Below are positions 9,212 to 19,881 of a stretch of 64,000 nucleotides of DNA, piece after piece. The stretch's first letter is position 1, and each line of letters starts with the position of its first letter. The translations under genes and the position numbers were made by a program. Where the stretch lies: NCBI RefSeq assembly GCF_015354345.1, contig NZ_JADKYS010000004.1, positions 124,001 through 188,000 of the forward strand, given 5' to 3'. Source of the DNA: Methylophilus sp. 14 (GTDB lineage Bacteria > Pseudomonadota > Gammaproteobacteria > Burkholderiales > Methylophilaceae). Under the pieces are notes generated by a model, which was given only the letters and a program-made list of their open reading frames with translations, had not been told where the DNA came from and did no database searches.

Positions 9212-10116
9212 TGTTGCATTGGCTGTTACTTAAAATTCAATCGACCGAACCTCAGGCCGAGGCGCTCAGTGACGTGCTCATGGAGCATGGCGCCTTGTCA
9301 GTGAGCATTGAAGATGCGCACGCTGATACCTTGTCAGAACAAGCGATTTTTGGTGAGCCTGGCGATCCACCACCGGGAATCTGGCAGCAAAATATTGTCA
9401 CTGCCATGCTGGATGCTGAGACGGATGTGCAGGCCTTGCTGGCTAGTGTGCAATCCGAGTTGCAACTGGATGGCTTGAAATACCAGTTGGAGCAGATCGA
9501 GGAGCAGGACTGGGTGCGTGCGACACAAGCCCAGTTTGACCCCATACGGGTTACAGATCAGCTATGGATTGTGCCTTCCTGGCATGAAGCGCCGAACGCT
9601 GACGCGATTAATATTGTGCTGGATCCTGGCCTCGCATTTGGTACCGGCAGTCATCCGACCACTCATTTGTGCCTGAGCTGGTTAGCGCAATTGCCCAAAC
9701 CGTTATTGGCTAAGGCACATGTGCTGGATTATGGCTGTGGCTCAGGGATTTTGGCCATTGCGGCAAAAAAGCTGGGCGCACAAAGTGCCACTGGCGTGGA
9801 TATTGATACCCAGGCCGTGATTGCCAGCCGCGATAATGCGGCTAACAATCAGGTCGATGCCATTTTCTACGATTCTGCAGATTACCTGCACGAGCCGTTT
9901 GATATTGTGGTGGCTAATATTCTTTCCAGCGCGCTCATGGTGCTGGCGCCGGTGATTGCCGCATCTTGCAAAAGTGGCGGCAAAGTTGCATTATCGGGCA
10001 TATTAGATAGCCAGCAGGACATCTTGCTGGCACATTACTCAGAGTGGTTTGAAATGGATGCCCCCATCCAGCAAGATGGATGGGTCTTGCTGACGGGAAC
10101 CAGAAAATGTCCTTGA
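9211..10116 (+). CDS. prmA: Ribosomal protein L11 methyltransferase
   Basis: Trimethylates ribosomal protein L11 using S-adenosylmethionine. The 301 residues include an N-terminal substrate-recognition region and a Rossmann methyltransferase domain with LDPGLAFGTGSHPTT, VLDYGCGSGILAIAAKKLGA and VVANILS. Start and stop overlap both neighbours (TAATG with accC; the next ATG at 10107), indicating one transcript. accC-prmA adjacency is widespread in proteobacteria. Confidence 0.96.
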   Translation: MLHWLLLKIQSTEPQAEALSDVLMEHGALSVSIEDAHADTLSEQAIFGEPGDPPPGIWQQNIVTAMLDAETDVQALLASVQSELQLDGLKYQLEQIEEQDWVRATQAQFDPIRVTDQLWIVPSWHEAPNADAINIVLDPGLAFGTGSHPTTHLCLSWLAQLPKPLLAKAHVLDYGCGSGILAIAAKKLGAQSATGVDIDTQAVIASRDNAANNQVDAIFYDSADYLHEPFDIVVANILSSALMVLAPVIAASCKSGGKVALSGILDSQQDILLAHYSEWFEMDAPIQQDGWVLLTGTRKCP

Positions 10117-10961
10117 TTACGGCCTGCCCGGCCTGCCAAACACAATTCGAAGTCACAGACGAGCAACTGCAGGCCTATGCAGGCAAGGTGCGCTGTGGCG
10201 AATGTGACCATGTGTTTGATGCCCGCTCACATTTGCTGGATGCGCCTGTTTCAGCCTTAACAGAGGCAAATACTACAGAAGCCACCAGCGATGCAGCGGT
10301 TTATTTCAAGGTAAGCGCCGAGGTAGCCAATGCCGACGTGCCCGCGGCGGTGCCTGATTTACTGTTGCCTGATGCGGTTTCCCTAGACTTGAGTGCTGAC
10401 ACGGACAGTGATACTGAGCCGCTTATTCCCGCATTCTTGCGCGACGTTTCTCTGGCCGATGAGCGCCCTGCTGTGATTGAAACGCCAGCCGGCCAGCGCC
10501 TGTTTATTGGGCTGTCAGGCCTGCTGGTGTTATTAGTCGTATGGCAATGGATATACTTCACACGCACCAGCCTGGCGGCCAATTATCCCCCTACCAAGCC
10601 GCTGTTGCAGGCCATGTGCCAGTCATTGCACTGTGAGGTGAGTCTGCCACGCGACCTTGCGCAGTTAACCATAGACGATGCCGATATTCAGGAACATAAA
10701 GAGCGTCAGGGCGTGTTGATTTTCTCCAGCGTGCTGATGAATCATGGTGCTGTGGCACAGGCTTATCCCAAAGTCGAGTTAACCTTGACCAATATGGCAG
10801 ATGAGCCCGTTTTACGTAAAACGCTTAAGCCCGAAGACTATCTGCCCGCCTCGGTCAATCTTGACCAAGGCCTGGCACCGCAGCAAGAGCAGGCGGTTAA
10901 AGCCTTGCTCGGTGTGGATGAAAAACTGGTGACCGGGTTCCGTGTTGCCATTGCTTACTAA
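10107..10961 (+). CDS. MJ0042-type zinc-ribbon and DUF3426 membrane protein
   Basis: Function unknown. The N-terminus (ITACPACQTQFEVTDEQLQ, then VRCGECDHVFDA) is an MJ0042 zinc ribbon of two CxxC pairs. An acidic low-complexity region follows, then one transmembrane helix (FIGLSGLLVLLVVWQWIYF), and a C-terminal DUF3426 domain presumably in the periplasm. The ATG at 10107 is preferred over 10080 because it places the zinc ribbon at the N-terminus as in relatives. The 10-base overlap with prmA ties it to that operon, as in many betaproteobacteria. Confidence 0.88.
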   Translation: MSLITACPACQTQFEVTDEQLQAYAGKVRCGECDHVFDARSHLLDAPVSALTEANTTEATSDAAVYFKVSAEVANADVPAAVPDLLLPDAVSLDLSADTDSDTEPLIPAFLRDVSLADERPAVIETPAGQRLFIGLSGLLVLLVVWQWIYFTRTSLAANYPPTKPLLQAMCQSLHCEVSLPRDLAQLTIDDADIQEHKERQGVLIFSSVLMNHGAVAQAYPKVELTLTNMADEPVLRKTLKPEDYLPASVNLDQGLAPQQEQAVKALLGVDEKLVTGFRVAIAY

Positions 10962-10972
10962 CTAGCCAGGCA

Positions 10973-11878
10973 TCATAGGCGCGCAATTTGCGCCTGCCCT
11001 GCGCCCACCTCTGTCATCACTTTTCCTAGCGTCTCAATCGCAGCCGTACGCACAAAACTTTTACGCCAGGCCAGGGCAATGCGGCGGCTAGGCGCGGGTT
11101 TGCTAAATGGAATCACACGTATCAGCGGATTTTGGTAACGGGCCGCCGTCGCCATGGCCGGCAATACCGTGATGCCCAAGTTGGATGCCACCATGTTGCG
11201 TATGGTTTCCAGCGAGTTACCTTGCAGTACCTCACCTTTGCGGTTTAACTCCGGGCATGCCTGGGTCACCTGATTGCTAAAGCAATGCCCGGTATTCAGC
11301 AGCAACACTTTCTCGCCACCTAATTCATCTGCACCCACTGTTTTGCGCGTTGCCCACGGGTGACTCGCAGGGACCACCACATTAAAGTCTTCGTCGTAAA
11401 GCGGGAGGATTTCTATGCCTGGCACATTGAATGGCAAAGCAATCACGGCCGCATCAATCACACCATTTTTCAACTGCTGTTCCAGGGTCGCCGTAATGTT
11501 TTCTTCGACCTCCAGTGGCATATGCGGGGCTGTCTTGATGAGTGGCGGAATAATTTCTGGCAGCAAATAAGGGCCGACGGAGTGAATCATGCCCAGTTTA
11601 AACAGGCCATTGAGCGGATCATTGCCATGCTTGGCCATGTCTTTAATTTTGGCGGCTTGTTCCAGCACAATATTGGCTTGCGCAATAATCTGCTCGCCAA
11701 TGTCGGTTGGCGTGACCTCGTTGCGGTTGCGCTCAAATAACGAGACGCCTAATTCTTCTTCCAGCTTTTTAATGCCTAAACTCAAGGCTGGCTGCGTCAC
11801 AAAACACTTTTCGGCTGCGCGGCGAAAATTACGTTCTTGTGCCACGGCTAATACAAACTTTAACTCTATCAGGGTCAT
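10973..11878 (-). CDS. oxyR: Hydrogen peroxide-sensing LysR regulator OxyR
   Basis: Redox-switched transcription activator of peroxide defence genes. The LysR winged-helix domain occupies residues 1-60 (FRRAAEKCFVTQPALSLGIK). Both sensing cysteines fall at exactly the E. coli positions, C199 and C208 (TGHCFSNQVTQAC), and form the disulfide on oxidation. The 301-residue length is normal. It is divergent from katG, its classical target, with an OxyR-type binding site in between at 11907-11943. Convergent with the DUF3426 gene; an AGGCGC/GCGCCT inverted repeat spans the stop region. Confidence 0.96.
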   Translation of the reverse strand: MTLIELKFVLAVAQERNFRRAAEKCFVTQPALSLGIKKLEEELGVSLFERNRNEVTPTDIGEQIIAQANIVLEQAAKIKDMAKHGNDPLNGLFKLGMIHSVGPYLLPEIIPPLIKTAPHMPLEVEENITATLEQQLKNGVIDAAVIALPFNVPGIEILPLYDEDFNVVVPASHPWATRKTVGADELGGEKVLLLNTGHCFSNQVTQACPELNRKGEVLQGNSLETIRNMVASNLGITVLPAMATAARYQNPLIRVIPFSKPAPSRRIALAWRKSFVRTAAIETLGKVMTEVGAGQAQIARL

Positions 11879-11906
11879 GACAGTGCTTTCATCGAGAATA
11901 TGTTGA

Positions 11907-11943
11907 ATAGTGTAATTCTATTAATTTTATTAATCAATAATAT
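11907..11943. promoter_or_regulatory. OxyR binding site between oxyR and katG
   Basis: Reads ATAG-N7-CTAT-N7-ATTA-N7-ATAT with exactly the spacing of the OxyR consensus ATAG-N7-CTAT-N7-ATAG-N7-CTAT. The first two quarter-sites are perfect, the third matches two of four bases and the last three of four. It begins 29 bases upstream of the oxyR ATG, so it can serve autoregulation and activation toward katG. Confidence 0.75.
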
Positions 11944-11956
11944 CAAAACATACAAT

Positions 11957-11985
11957 TATGCAAATTAGATTGCACTGCCTAGAAT
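11957..11985 (+). promoter_or_regulatory. Probable activator-dependent promoter for the katG transcript
   Basis: A TAGAAT hexamer at 11980-11985 has a poor -35 (TTATGC, 11957-11962) 17 bases upstream. The OxyR site ends 13 bases before this -35, a position suited to activation by contact with RNA polymerase. A weak -35 with a good -10 is expected for such a promoter. Placement is inferred from sequence only. Confidence 0.4.
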
Positions 11986-12038
11986 GCAAGTCATGTACTC
12001 ACATTTCACAACCCACATTTCATACCTAGGGAGAACGC

Positions 12039-12110
12039 ATGTTGGCATGGCTTTATAGCAAACAGCAGGAATTACAGGAAACATTGGCAGCTTATGCGGC
12101 CAGTTTTTAA
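12039..12110 (+). CDS. Possible 23-residue peptide upstream of katG
   Basis: An ATG behind TAGGGAGAACGC opens a 23-codon frame beginning MLAWLYSKQQELQETL and ending in AASF. It lies in the presumed 5' untranslated region of katG, 99 bases before the katG start. The peptide is amphipathic, with a hydrophobic start and a Gln/Glu-rich helix. A GGCAG/CTGCC inverted repeat lies just beyond the stop. It could be a small stress protein, a leader frame affecting katG translation, or chance. No relative is recognised. Confidence 0.4.
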   Translation: MLAWLYSKQQELQETLAAYAASF

Positions 12111-12206
12111 GCAGGTGAAGGCAGGAGTGACTGCCCTAAACAACCACTATTACCGCAATAATCAAGAAGTAGTATATTGATGAGCACAACCACAAAAAGG
12201 AGCTAA

Positions 12207-14396
<2,190 letters not shown>

Positions 14397-14416
14397 TCGC
14401 TGTTTGTTATAAAGCT

Positions 14417-14450
14417 AAAGCGCCTTGAGTAATCAAGGCGCTTTTTTATT
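14417..14450 (+). terminator. Rho-independent terminator after katG
   Basis: Perfect 12-base inverted repeat AAAGCGCCTTGA / TCAAGGCGCTTT around a GTAA loop (14417-14444), running into a T-rich tract. Confidence 0.92.
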
Positions 14451-14524
14451 GACGAATGTTTTTAGAGTTAGATAGGACAATCATTCCTGTACTTCTCTGC
14501 TTCGATATTTATAACCTATCATGC

Positions 14525-14882
14525 GTCATTCCGGCGTAGGCCGGAATTCAGGCAAGGAGAAATAGCAATAAAAGGTTATTCTTTAGATTCGTAGTCTTAC
14601 TCGTAGGGTGGGCATGGTTGCCCACGCGGGTTTTGTGGTTGTTTGTTGGGTTGCTTTTCGCCTTTTCGGCGAGTTACTTTTCTTTGCTTGCACAAAGAAT
14701 AAGTAACCAAAAGAAAGTGCACCCCAGCTTCCGCTTGTTTCCTGTGCTACTCGGCTTGCCGGGCGGCCATCGAAACTCGCCCTAGCGGCTTGCACACTGC
14801 GCAAGCCACCGCGGAACTCGAACAGCCGATGGCCGAAGGCCCCCGTCAATCCTGCGTTGCTCGGCGCGTCAGATGGGGACCC
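14525..14882 (+). repeat. Composite structured repeat, copy 2L (left arm of locus 2)
   Basis: Same block order as 1567-1919. A palindromic unit (ATTCCGGC-GTA-GGCCGGAAT, within 14525-14552) is followed by an AT-rich block and GTGGGCA...TGCCCAC. The core has TTCTTTGCTTGCACAAAGAA, CACCCCAGCTTCCGCTTG and nested stems. The middle stem here is GGCCATCG (14765-14772) with CGATGGCC (14827-14834). The inner stem is GGCTTGC (14787-14793) with GCAAGCC (14801-14807). An outer stem is weak in this copy. It ends in TGCTCGGCGCGTCAGA like copy 1R. 14883-14984 lies between the arms and shows nothing recognisable. Confidence 0.8.
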
Positions 14883-14984
14883 CGGACACCATGCGACTGC
14901 AACCATTAGTGAACTGAAAAGAAAAGAGTCTGGTTTTTTAACCGTCCAACTTTCACGCTGGTACTTAAATGAGAATAGTCCCAT

Positions 14985-15235
14985 TCATCACGCTGAGTAG
15001 CGGAAACAAAATAAGAGTAGAGGGAGCGACTGTCTGAGCTCCGCAACAAGCCACGAAGTGTGTGGCTTGTCAGGGCGAGTTTCGTGACCGGCTTATTTTG
15101 TTGAGCAACGCAAGGGAGCCGAAGGCCGTGATGGCTGGGTGCCCTCTTCTTTGGTTACTTTCTGAGGGGCAAGCATCAGAAAGTGACTCGCCGAGAGGCG
15201 AAAAAGTACATCACAACAAAGAACAACCTTTATGA
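14985..15235 (-). repeat. Composite structured repeat, copy 2R (inverted right arm of locus 2)
   Basis: On the minus strand it repeats the core: a TTTCGCC...GGCGAG border, an ACTTTCTGATGCTTGCCCCT hairpin, GGGCACCCAGCC, TGCGTTGCTC, nested stems, and CGCTACTCAGCG. Its outer stem AACAAAATAAG / CTTATTTTGTT (15005-15015 with 15092-15102) differs from those of 1L and 1R but is fully complementary. Inner stem CAAGCCAC / GTGGCTTG (15047-15054 with 15062-15069). The arm ends about 80 bases before uppP. Confidence 0.8.
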
Positions 15236-15317
15236 CCAAATATTTCACGGTATGACTAATCCTGCTAATTTCCCCAACATCCCGCAAGTCCTTTGCAGTG
15301 TCTGCTAGAATACAGCC

Positions 15318-16121
15318 ATGGATATTTATTTGATGCTGAAGGCCGTGATCATGGGCCTGGTCGAAGGCGCGACCGAGTTTATTCCTGTCAGTAGTACTGG
15401 ACATCTGATCATCACCGGGGAGTGGCTGGATTTTCTCTCTAAAGATAAACGCGATGTGTTTGAAATCATCATCCAGCTAGGGGCCATTCTGGCCGTGTGT
15501 GTGGAATACCGCCAGCGCCTGTGGAATACCGTTCAGCGCATTCAAACCGACACTAATGCTCAGCATTTTGTGCGTAACCTGATCATCGCTTTTTTGCCTG
15601 CGGCGTTAATCGGGCTGGCATTTCATCATCAAATTAAAGAGCATTTGTTTTCCTCTTTCACCGTTGGCATTGCGCTGGTGGTGGGTGGCGTGCTGATTTT
15701 GCTGATTGAAAAATTTGCACCTGCAGGCCAAACACGTGATGTAGACCAGATTTCTGCCAAACAGGCGTTGCAAATCGGGTTTGCTCAAGCGCTGGCCTTG
15801 GTTCCTGGCATGTCACGTTCAGGGGCCACCATTCTGGGTGGCATGTGTTTTGGCTTGAGCCGTCAAACAGCTACCGAATTTTCATTCTTTTTGGCGCTGC
15901 CGATTATGTTTGCGGCGACCGGGCTGGATTTGTTCCAGGCGCGTGATTTGCTGTCTGCTGATGATGCATTGATCTTTTTGATTGGTTTTGTGGTCTCATT
16001 TTTGTCTGCGCTGGTGGTGATTCGCGCGTTGATCCGCTTTGTGGCCCAGCATTCATTTGCGGTGTTTGCCTGGTACCGAATTGTGTTTGGCATTCTGATA
16101 TTGGCCTTTTTTGCACATTAA
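15318..16121 (+). CDS. uppP: Undecaprenyl-diphosphatase
   Basis: Integral inner-membrane phosphatase (BacA family) that recycles undecaprenyl pyrophosphate, the lipid carrier for peptidoglycan; high dosage gives bacitracin resistance. The 267 residues contain the two catalytic signatures GLVEGATEFIPVSSTGHL (residues 9-26) and PGMSRSGATI, with about eight hydrophobic spans. Followed 19 bases later by the AsmA-family gene on the same strand. Repeat locus 2 lies directly upstream. Confidence 0.97.
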   Translation: MDIYLMLKAVIMGLVEGATEFIPVSSTGHLIITGEWLDFLSKDKRDVFEIIIQLGAILAVCVEYRQRLWNTVQRIQTDTNAQHFVRNLIIAFLPAALIGLAFHHQIKEHLFSSFTVGIALVVGGVLILLIEKFAPAGQTRDVDQISAKQALQIGFAQALALVPGMSRSGATILGGMCFGLSRQTATEFSFFLALPIMFAATGLDLFQARDLLSADDALIFLIGFVVSFLSALVVIRALIRFVAQHSFAVFAWYRIVFGILILAFFAH

Positions 16122-16140
16122 CTTGTTTAGGGTGTGACAC

Positions 16141-18831
16141 ATGAATCGTGCGCTGTTTAAAAAAATCGCGTTGGTGATCGCTGCTATTCTGGCAGTGCTG
16201 GTCTTATTGGTGGTTTACCTGGCGGTGACCTTTAACCCCAACGATTACAAGCCAACGGTGATTCAGTTGGTGAAAGACAAGAAACAGCGCACGCTGGATA
16301 TCAAAGGTGACATCAAGCTCAGTTTCTGGCCCAAAATTGGCGCCGATTTAGGCGAGATTACGTTGTCTGAGCATCAATCTGAAAAGCAGTTTGCTGCCAT
16401 TAAAAGCGCCAAAGTGGCCTTGGCCGTGTTGCCTTTGCTTAAAAAAGAAATTGTCGTGGATACGGTTTACCTGGATGGCGCCCAGGTGAATGTGATTCAG
16501 CACGCCGATGGCAGCTTTAACTTTGACGATTTGCTGAGTAAGGAAGAGGAAGAGTCACAGCAGATTAATTTTGATGTGCAGGGCGTCAAAATCACCAACA
16601 CGCAAGCCAGTTTTAGTAACGAAGGCACGGGTGCCAAATATAGCGTAGACCAGTTTAACCTGACCACCGGCCAGGTGGCGTTGAAAAAGCCGTTTGATGT
16701 GGCGACGGACTTTCACCTGACGGCCAATCAGCCTGTGGTGGATGCCAAAGCCGCCATCAAGGCCAATATCATGGCCGATCCAGAAGGCAAACATTTTGTC
16801 GTCAAGGGCCTGGATGCGCAATTAAAAGGCGTCTTGCTTGACGGTCAGGATGTCACGGTGACTGCACAAGGTTCTGTCGATGTGGATGCAGCAAAAACAG
16901 CGCTGGATGTGTCGGGCTTGAAATTGGCCATGCAAGGTGATTTTAAAGGCGTGCAGCGTGATGTCAGCGTGCAGGCGCCGGCCTTGAAAGTGAATCCGAC
17001 ATTAATCAGCAGCGACAAAGTATTGCTCTCGCTTAAGCAAAAAGATGCCAATGGCGACGTCAATTTGGCCGTGGAATTGGCTGAGTTGAAAGGCAATCAG
17101 CAGGCAGTAGAAAGCAAAGGCATTACGGCTGATGTGAACGTGAATGCTGGTGCGCGCAAGGTGGAAGGTCACTTTGCGTCGCCAGTGAAGGCTAATCTGG
17201 CTGACCTGATTTTTGAAGTCCCTGCGCTGGCTGGCAAGTTTGATATTAAAGACCCTGCCCTACCGAATGGTGCCATGCAGGGCCAGTTCAAACTGGCAGC
17301 TAATGCCAATGTAAAGCAAGAGCAGGTCAAAACCACCTTTGATTTAACGCTGGCAGAAACCAAACTGAATGGCGATGTGAGTGTGGCCGGTTTCAGCACA
17401 CCACGTATCGGTTTTAAAGTGCACGCCGATACCTTGAATTTAAATGCGCTGTTGGGTAATGCGGGTGGTAAAAAAGAAGCTGCGGCTGCCAGCACCAAAG
17501 CCAGTAGCAAGGCCGATAAACCAGCAGACTTGAGCGCGTTAAAAACCTTGTTCCTTGATGGCAGCATCAATATTGGCAAGATTCTCTACAGCCCTTATAC
17601 CTTGAGTGGCCTGAATGTGGGTATTAAAGCTGACGGCCAAAAACTTGCTTTGCAAGGGCTGGATGTCAAACTGGATGACTCTCGTATACAAGGCAATGTC
17701 GGTATTAGCCAGTTTAATAAACCGCTGTACACGTTTGATCTCAATATCGATAAGCTAGACCTTAACCGTTACTTACCTGCCACAGAGGCCAAGGCTGGGG
17801 ACAGCAAACCTGCCGAAAAAGCGGCTGATAAAGGTGAGCAGCCTATCGATTTGTCTGCCCTCAAAGCCTTGAATGCGCAGGGCAATATCCGTATCGGCTG
17901 GTTGAAATATGGCAAAACGGAGGCCAAGAACCTGAACGTTGGCTTGAAAGCACAAGATGGCCTGGCTAGCCTGGATCCGCTTAATGTCGATGTGTATCAA
18001 GGCACAGTGCGTGGCGCAGTCAAAGTGGATGCACGTGCCACACCTGCGGTGACTATTCAGCAGAGCCTGCAAAATATCGCCGTCGGGCCATTACTGGTCG
18101 ACACCATTAATAACGATATGCTGTCCGGCAACGGTAATGTGAACTTGAACGTGACGGCACAAGGCAATACGGTGACCGCGCTAAAAAAGTCACTGGGCGG
18201 CTCGGTTGATTTGCGTATGGCCGATGGCGCTGTGAAAGGCTTTGACCTGGCCGGAATGATACGCGATGCCAAAGGCAAGCTGAACCTGCTTAAAGGGGAG
18301 TCGAATGCCAGTGCCGATAACAGCAAGAAAACAGATTTCAGCGAATTGACGGCGACTTTTAATATTAAAAACGGTGTTGCCCACAATGACGATCTTGCCA
18401 TGAAAGCGCCTGTTTTTCGCCTGACCAAAGGGGAAAGCAAGGGCGATATTGATATTGGTAAAGAGCAGATTAATTACCTGGCCAAGCCCACCCTGGTGAA
18501 TTCACTCAAAGGCCAGGGCGGTAAAGATGCCGAGCAACTGGGTAGTATCGGTATTCCTGTGAAGGTCACCGGTACGTTTGCAGCCCCTAAATTTGGGGTG
18601 GATATGGCAGCCTTGGGGCAAGCCTTGGCTAAATCAGTGGCGCTGGATGCACTCACTGAAAAACTCGGCGGCACGAAAGCGGATGCTTTAAAAGGCTTGC
18701 TCAACGGCAAGTCATCAAGCGATAGTGCTGGCGGAGATGCTGCAAAATCCCAGAGTGGCACGACAACAGAGCCAGCAAAACCTGCCGATCAGCTCAAACA
18801 AAAGGCTTTGAAAAAGCTGTTGAATTTTTAG
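16141..18831 (+). CDS. AsmA family protein
   Basis: Large membrane-anchored periplasmic protein of the AsmA class, bridge-like proteins implicated in phospholipid movement to the outer membrane and envelope assembly. The single N-terminal anchor (residues 9-33, IALVIAAILAVLVLLVVYLAV) precedes FNPNDYKPTVIQLVKDKKQR, the family's N-terminal signature. A long beta-rich repetitive body follows, and the characteristic C-terminal AsmA domain starts around TLNLNALLG with LNLNVTAQGN. Two Lys/Ala/Ser-rich linkers are visible. The 896-residue length is within the AsmA/YicH range. It lies between uppP and mutY with tiny gaps, so probably one transcript. Confidence 0.9.
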   Translation: MNRALFKKIALVIAAILAVLVLLVVYLAVTFNPNDYKPTVIQLVKDKKQRTLDIKGDIKLSFWPKIGADLGEITLSEHQSEKQFAAIKSAKVALAVLPLLKKEIVVDTVYLDGAQVNVIQHADGSFNFDDLLSKEEEESQQINFDVQGVKITNTQASFSNEGTGAKYSVDQFNLTTGQVALKKPFDVATDFHLTANQPVVDAKAAIKANIMADPEGKHFVVKGLDAQLKGVLLDGQDVTVTAQGSVDVDAAKTALDVSGLKLAMQGDFKGVQRDVSVQAPALKVNPTLISSDKVLLSLKQKDANGDVNLAVELAELKGNQQAVESKGITADVNVNAGARKVEGHFASPVKANLADLIFEVPALAGKFDIKDPALPNGAMQGQFKLAANANVKQEQVKTTFDLTLAETKLNGDVSVAGFSTPRIGFKVHADTLNLNALLGNAGGKKEAAAASTKASSKADKPADLSALKTLFLDGSINIGKILYSPYTLSGLNVGIKADGQKLALQGLDVKLDDSRIQGNVGISQFNKPLYTFDLNIDKLDLNRYLPATEAKAGDSKPAEKAADKGEQPIDLSALKALNAQGNIRIGWLKYGKTEAKNLNVGLKAQDGLASLDPLNVDVYQGTVRGAVKVDARATPAVTIQQSLQNIAVGPLLVDTINNDMLSGNGNVNLNVTAQGNTVTALKKSLGGSVDLRMADGAVKGFDLAGMIRDAKGKLNLLKGESNASADNSKKTDFSELTATFNIKNGVAHNDDLAMKAPVFRLTKGESKGDIDIGKEQINYLAKPTLVNSLKGQGGKDAEQLGSIGIPVKVTGTFAAPKFGVDMAALGQALAKSVALDALTEKLGGTKADALKGLLNGKSSSDSAGGDAAKSQSGTTTEPAKPADQLKQKALKKLLNF

Positions 18832-18833
18832 CT

Positions 18834-19871
18834 GTGAGTGTGTTTGCCGAAAAGTTAATCGCCTGGCAACAGGTGCATGGCCGCCATGATTTGCCATGGC
18901 AACAAACGCGTGACCCTTATGCCGTTTGGGTATCTGAAATCATGTTGCAGCAAACGCAGGTCTCGGCTGTGATTGGCTACTATGATCGCTTTATGCAGCG
19001 TTTTCCCACCATCGCTAGCCTGGCCGAAGCCGAGCAAGACGAGGTCATGCGGCATTGGAGTGGTTTGGGTTATTACTCACGCGCCCGCAACCTGCATCAT
19101 GCTGCGCAGACGATTATGCGTGAGCATAGTGGTATTTTTCCAACAGATTTCGATGCTATCCAAACACTCAAGGGCATAGGCCGCTCAACCGCTGCTGCGA
19201 TTAGTGTGTTTGCTTTTAATCAGCGGCAGACCATACTTGATGGTAATGTGAAGCGCGTATTGGCCCGGCTTTATGCGGTTGATGGCTGGCCAGGTTTGCC
19301 CGAGGTTGAAAAAAAACTTTGGCAAATCGCGGAAGATTTGTTGCCTGACACAGGCTTGCCAGCCTATGTGCAGGGGCTGATGGATTTTGGTGCAACCTTG
19401 TGCACGCGCAGCAAGCCAGGCTGCGATAGCTGCCCTATGCAGAGCCAATGTCAGGCCTATCAGCAACAACGCGTGGCGCAATTACCCGCTTCTAAACCTC
19501 GCAAAGCATTGCCAGAAAAACAAGTCACCATGCTCATGATTGTGGATGCGGGCGAGATTTTGCTGGAGCGACGCCCTAATCAGGGTATTTGGGGTGGGTT
19601 ATGGAGTTTGCCTGAACTATCGCCTACGCAAATAGCGGTGCCGCATGTGCAGGATAGGCTGGGCTTGGAAACAGAGTCACTAGAAGTGTTGCCAGTGTTA
19701 TGGCATACCTTTACGCACTTCAAACTTGAAATTACGCCGCAACCATTACAACTGACTGGGCGCCGACCTGCCCTCCCGCCTAATATGCAGTGGCTGACAT
19801 TTTCTGATGCGATTTCAGCCGCGCTGCCAACGCCAGTTCGCACCTTAATTAAAGCGTTCAAACAGACTTAA
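18834..19871 (+). CDS. mutY: A/G-specific adenine glycosylase
   Basis: Removes adenine mispaired with 8-oxoguanine. The GTG at 18834, two bases after the previous stop, gives 345 residues. Motifs: catalytic Glu in VSEIMLQQTQVSAV, helix-hairpin-helix LKGIGRSTAAAI, catalytic Asp in ILDGNVKRVLARL, and the iron-sulfur cysteines CTRSKPGCDSCPMQSQC (C-x6-C-x2-C-x5-C). The C-terminal third is the NUDIX-like 8-oxoG recognition domain. Convergent with the gene at 19882, only ten bases away. Confidence 0.97.
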   Translation: MSVFAEKLIAWQQVHGRHDLPWQQTRDPYAVWVSEIMLQQTQVSAVIGYYDRFMQRFPTIASLAEAEQDEVMRHWSGLGYYSRARNLHHAAQTIMREHSGIFPTDFDAIQTLKGIGRSTAAAISVFAFNQRQTILDGNVKRVLARLYAVDGWPGLPEVEKKLWQIAEDLLPDTGLPAYVQGLMDFGATLCTRSKPGCDSCPMQSQCQAYQQQRVAQLPASKPRKALPEKQVTMLMIVDAGEILLERRPNQGIWGGLWSLPELSPTQIAVPHVQDRLGLETESLEVLPVLWHTFTHFKLEITPQPLQLTGRRPALPPNMQWLTFSDAISAALPTPVRTLIKAFKQT

Positions 19872-19881
19872 GGGGGTAAGT

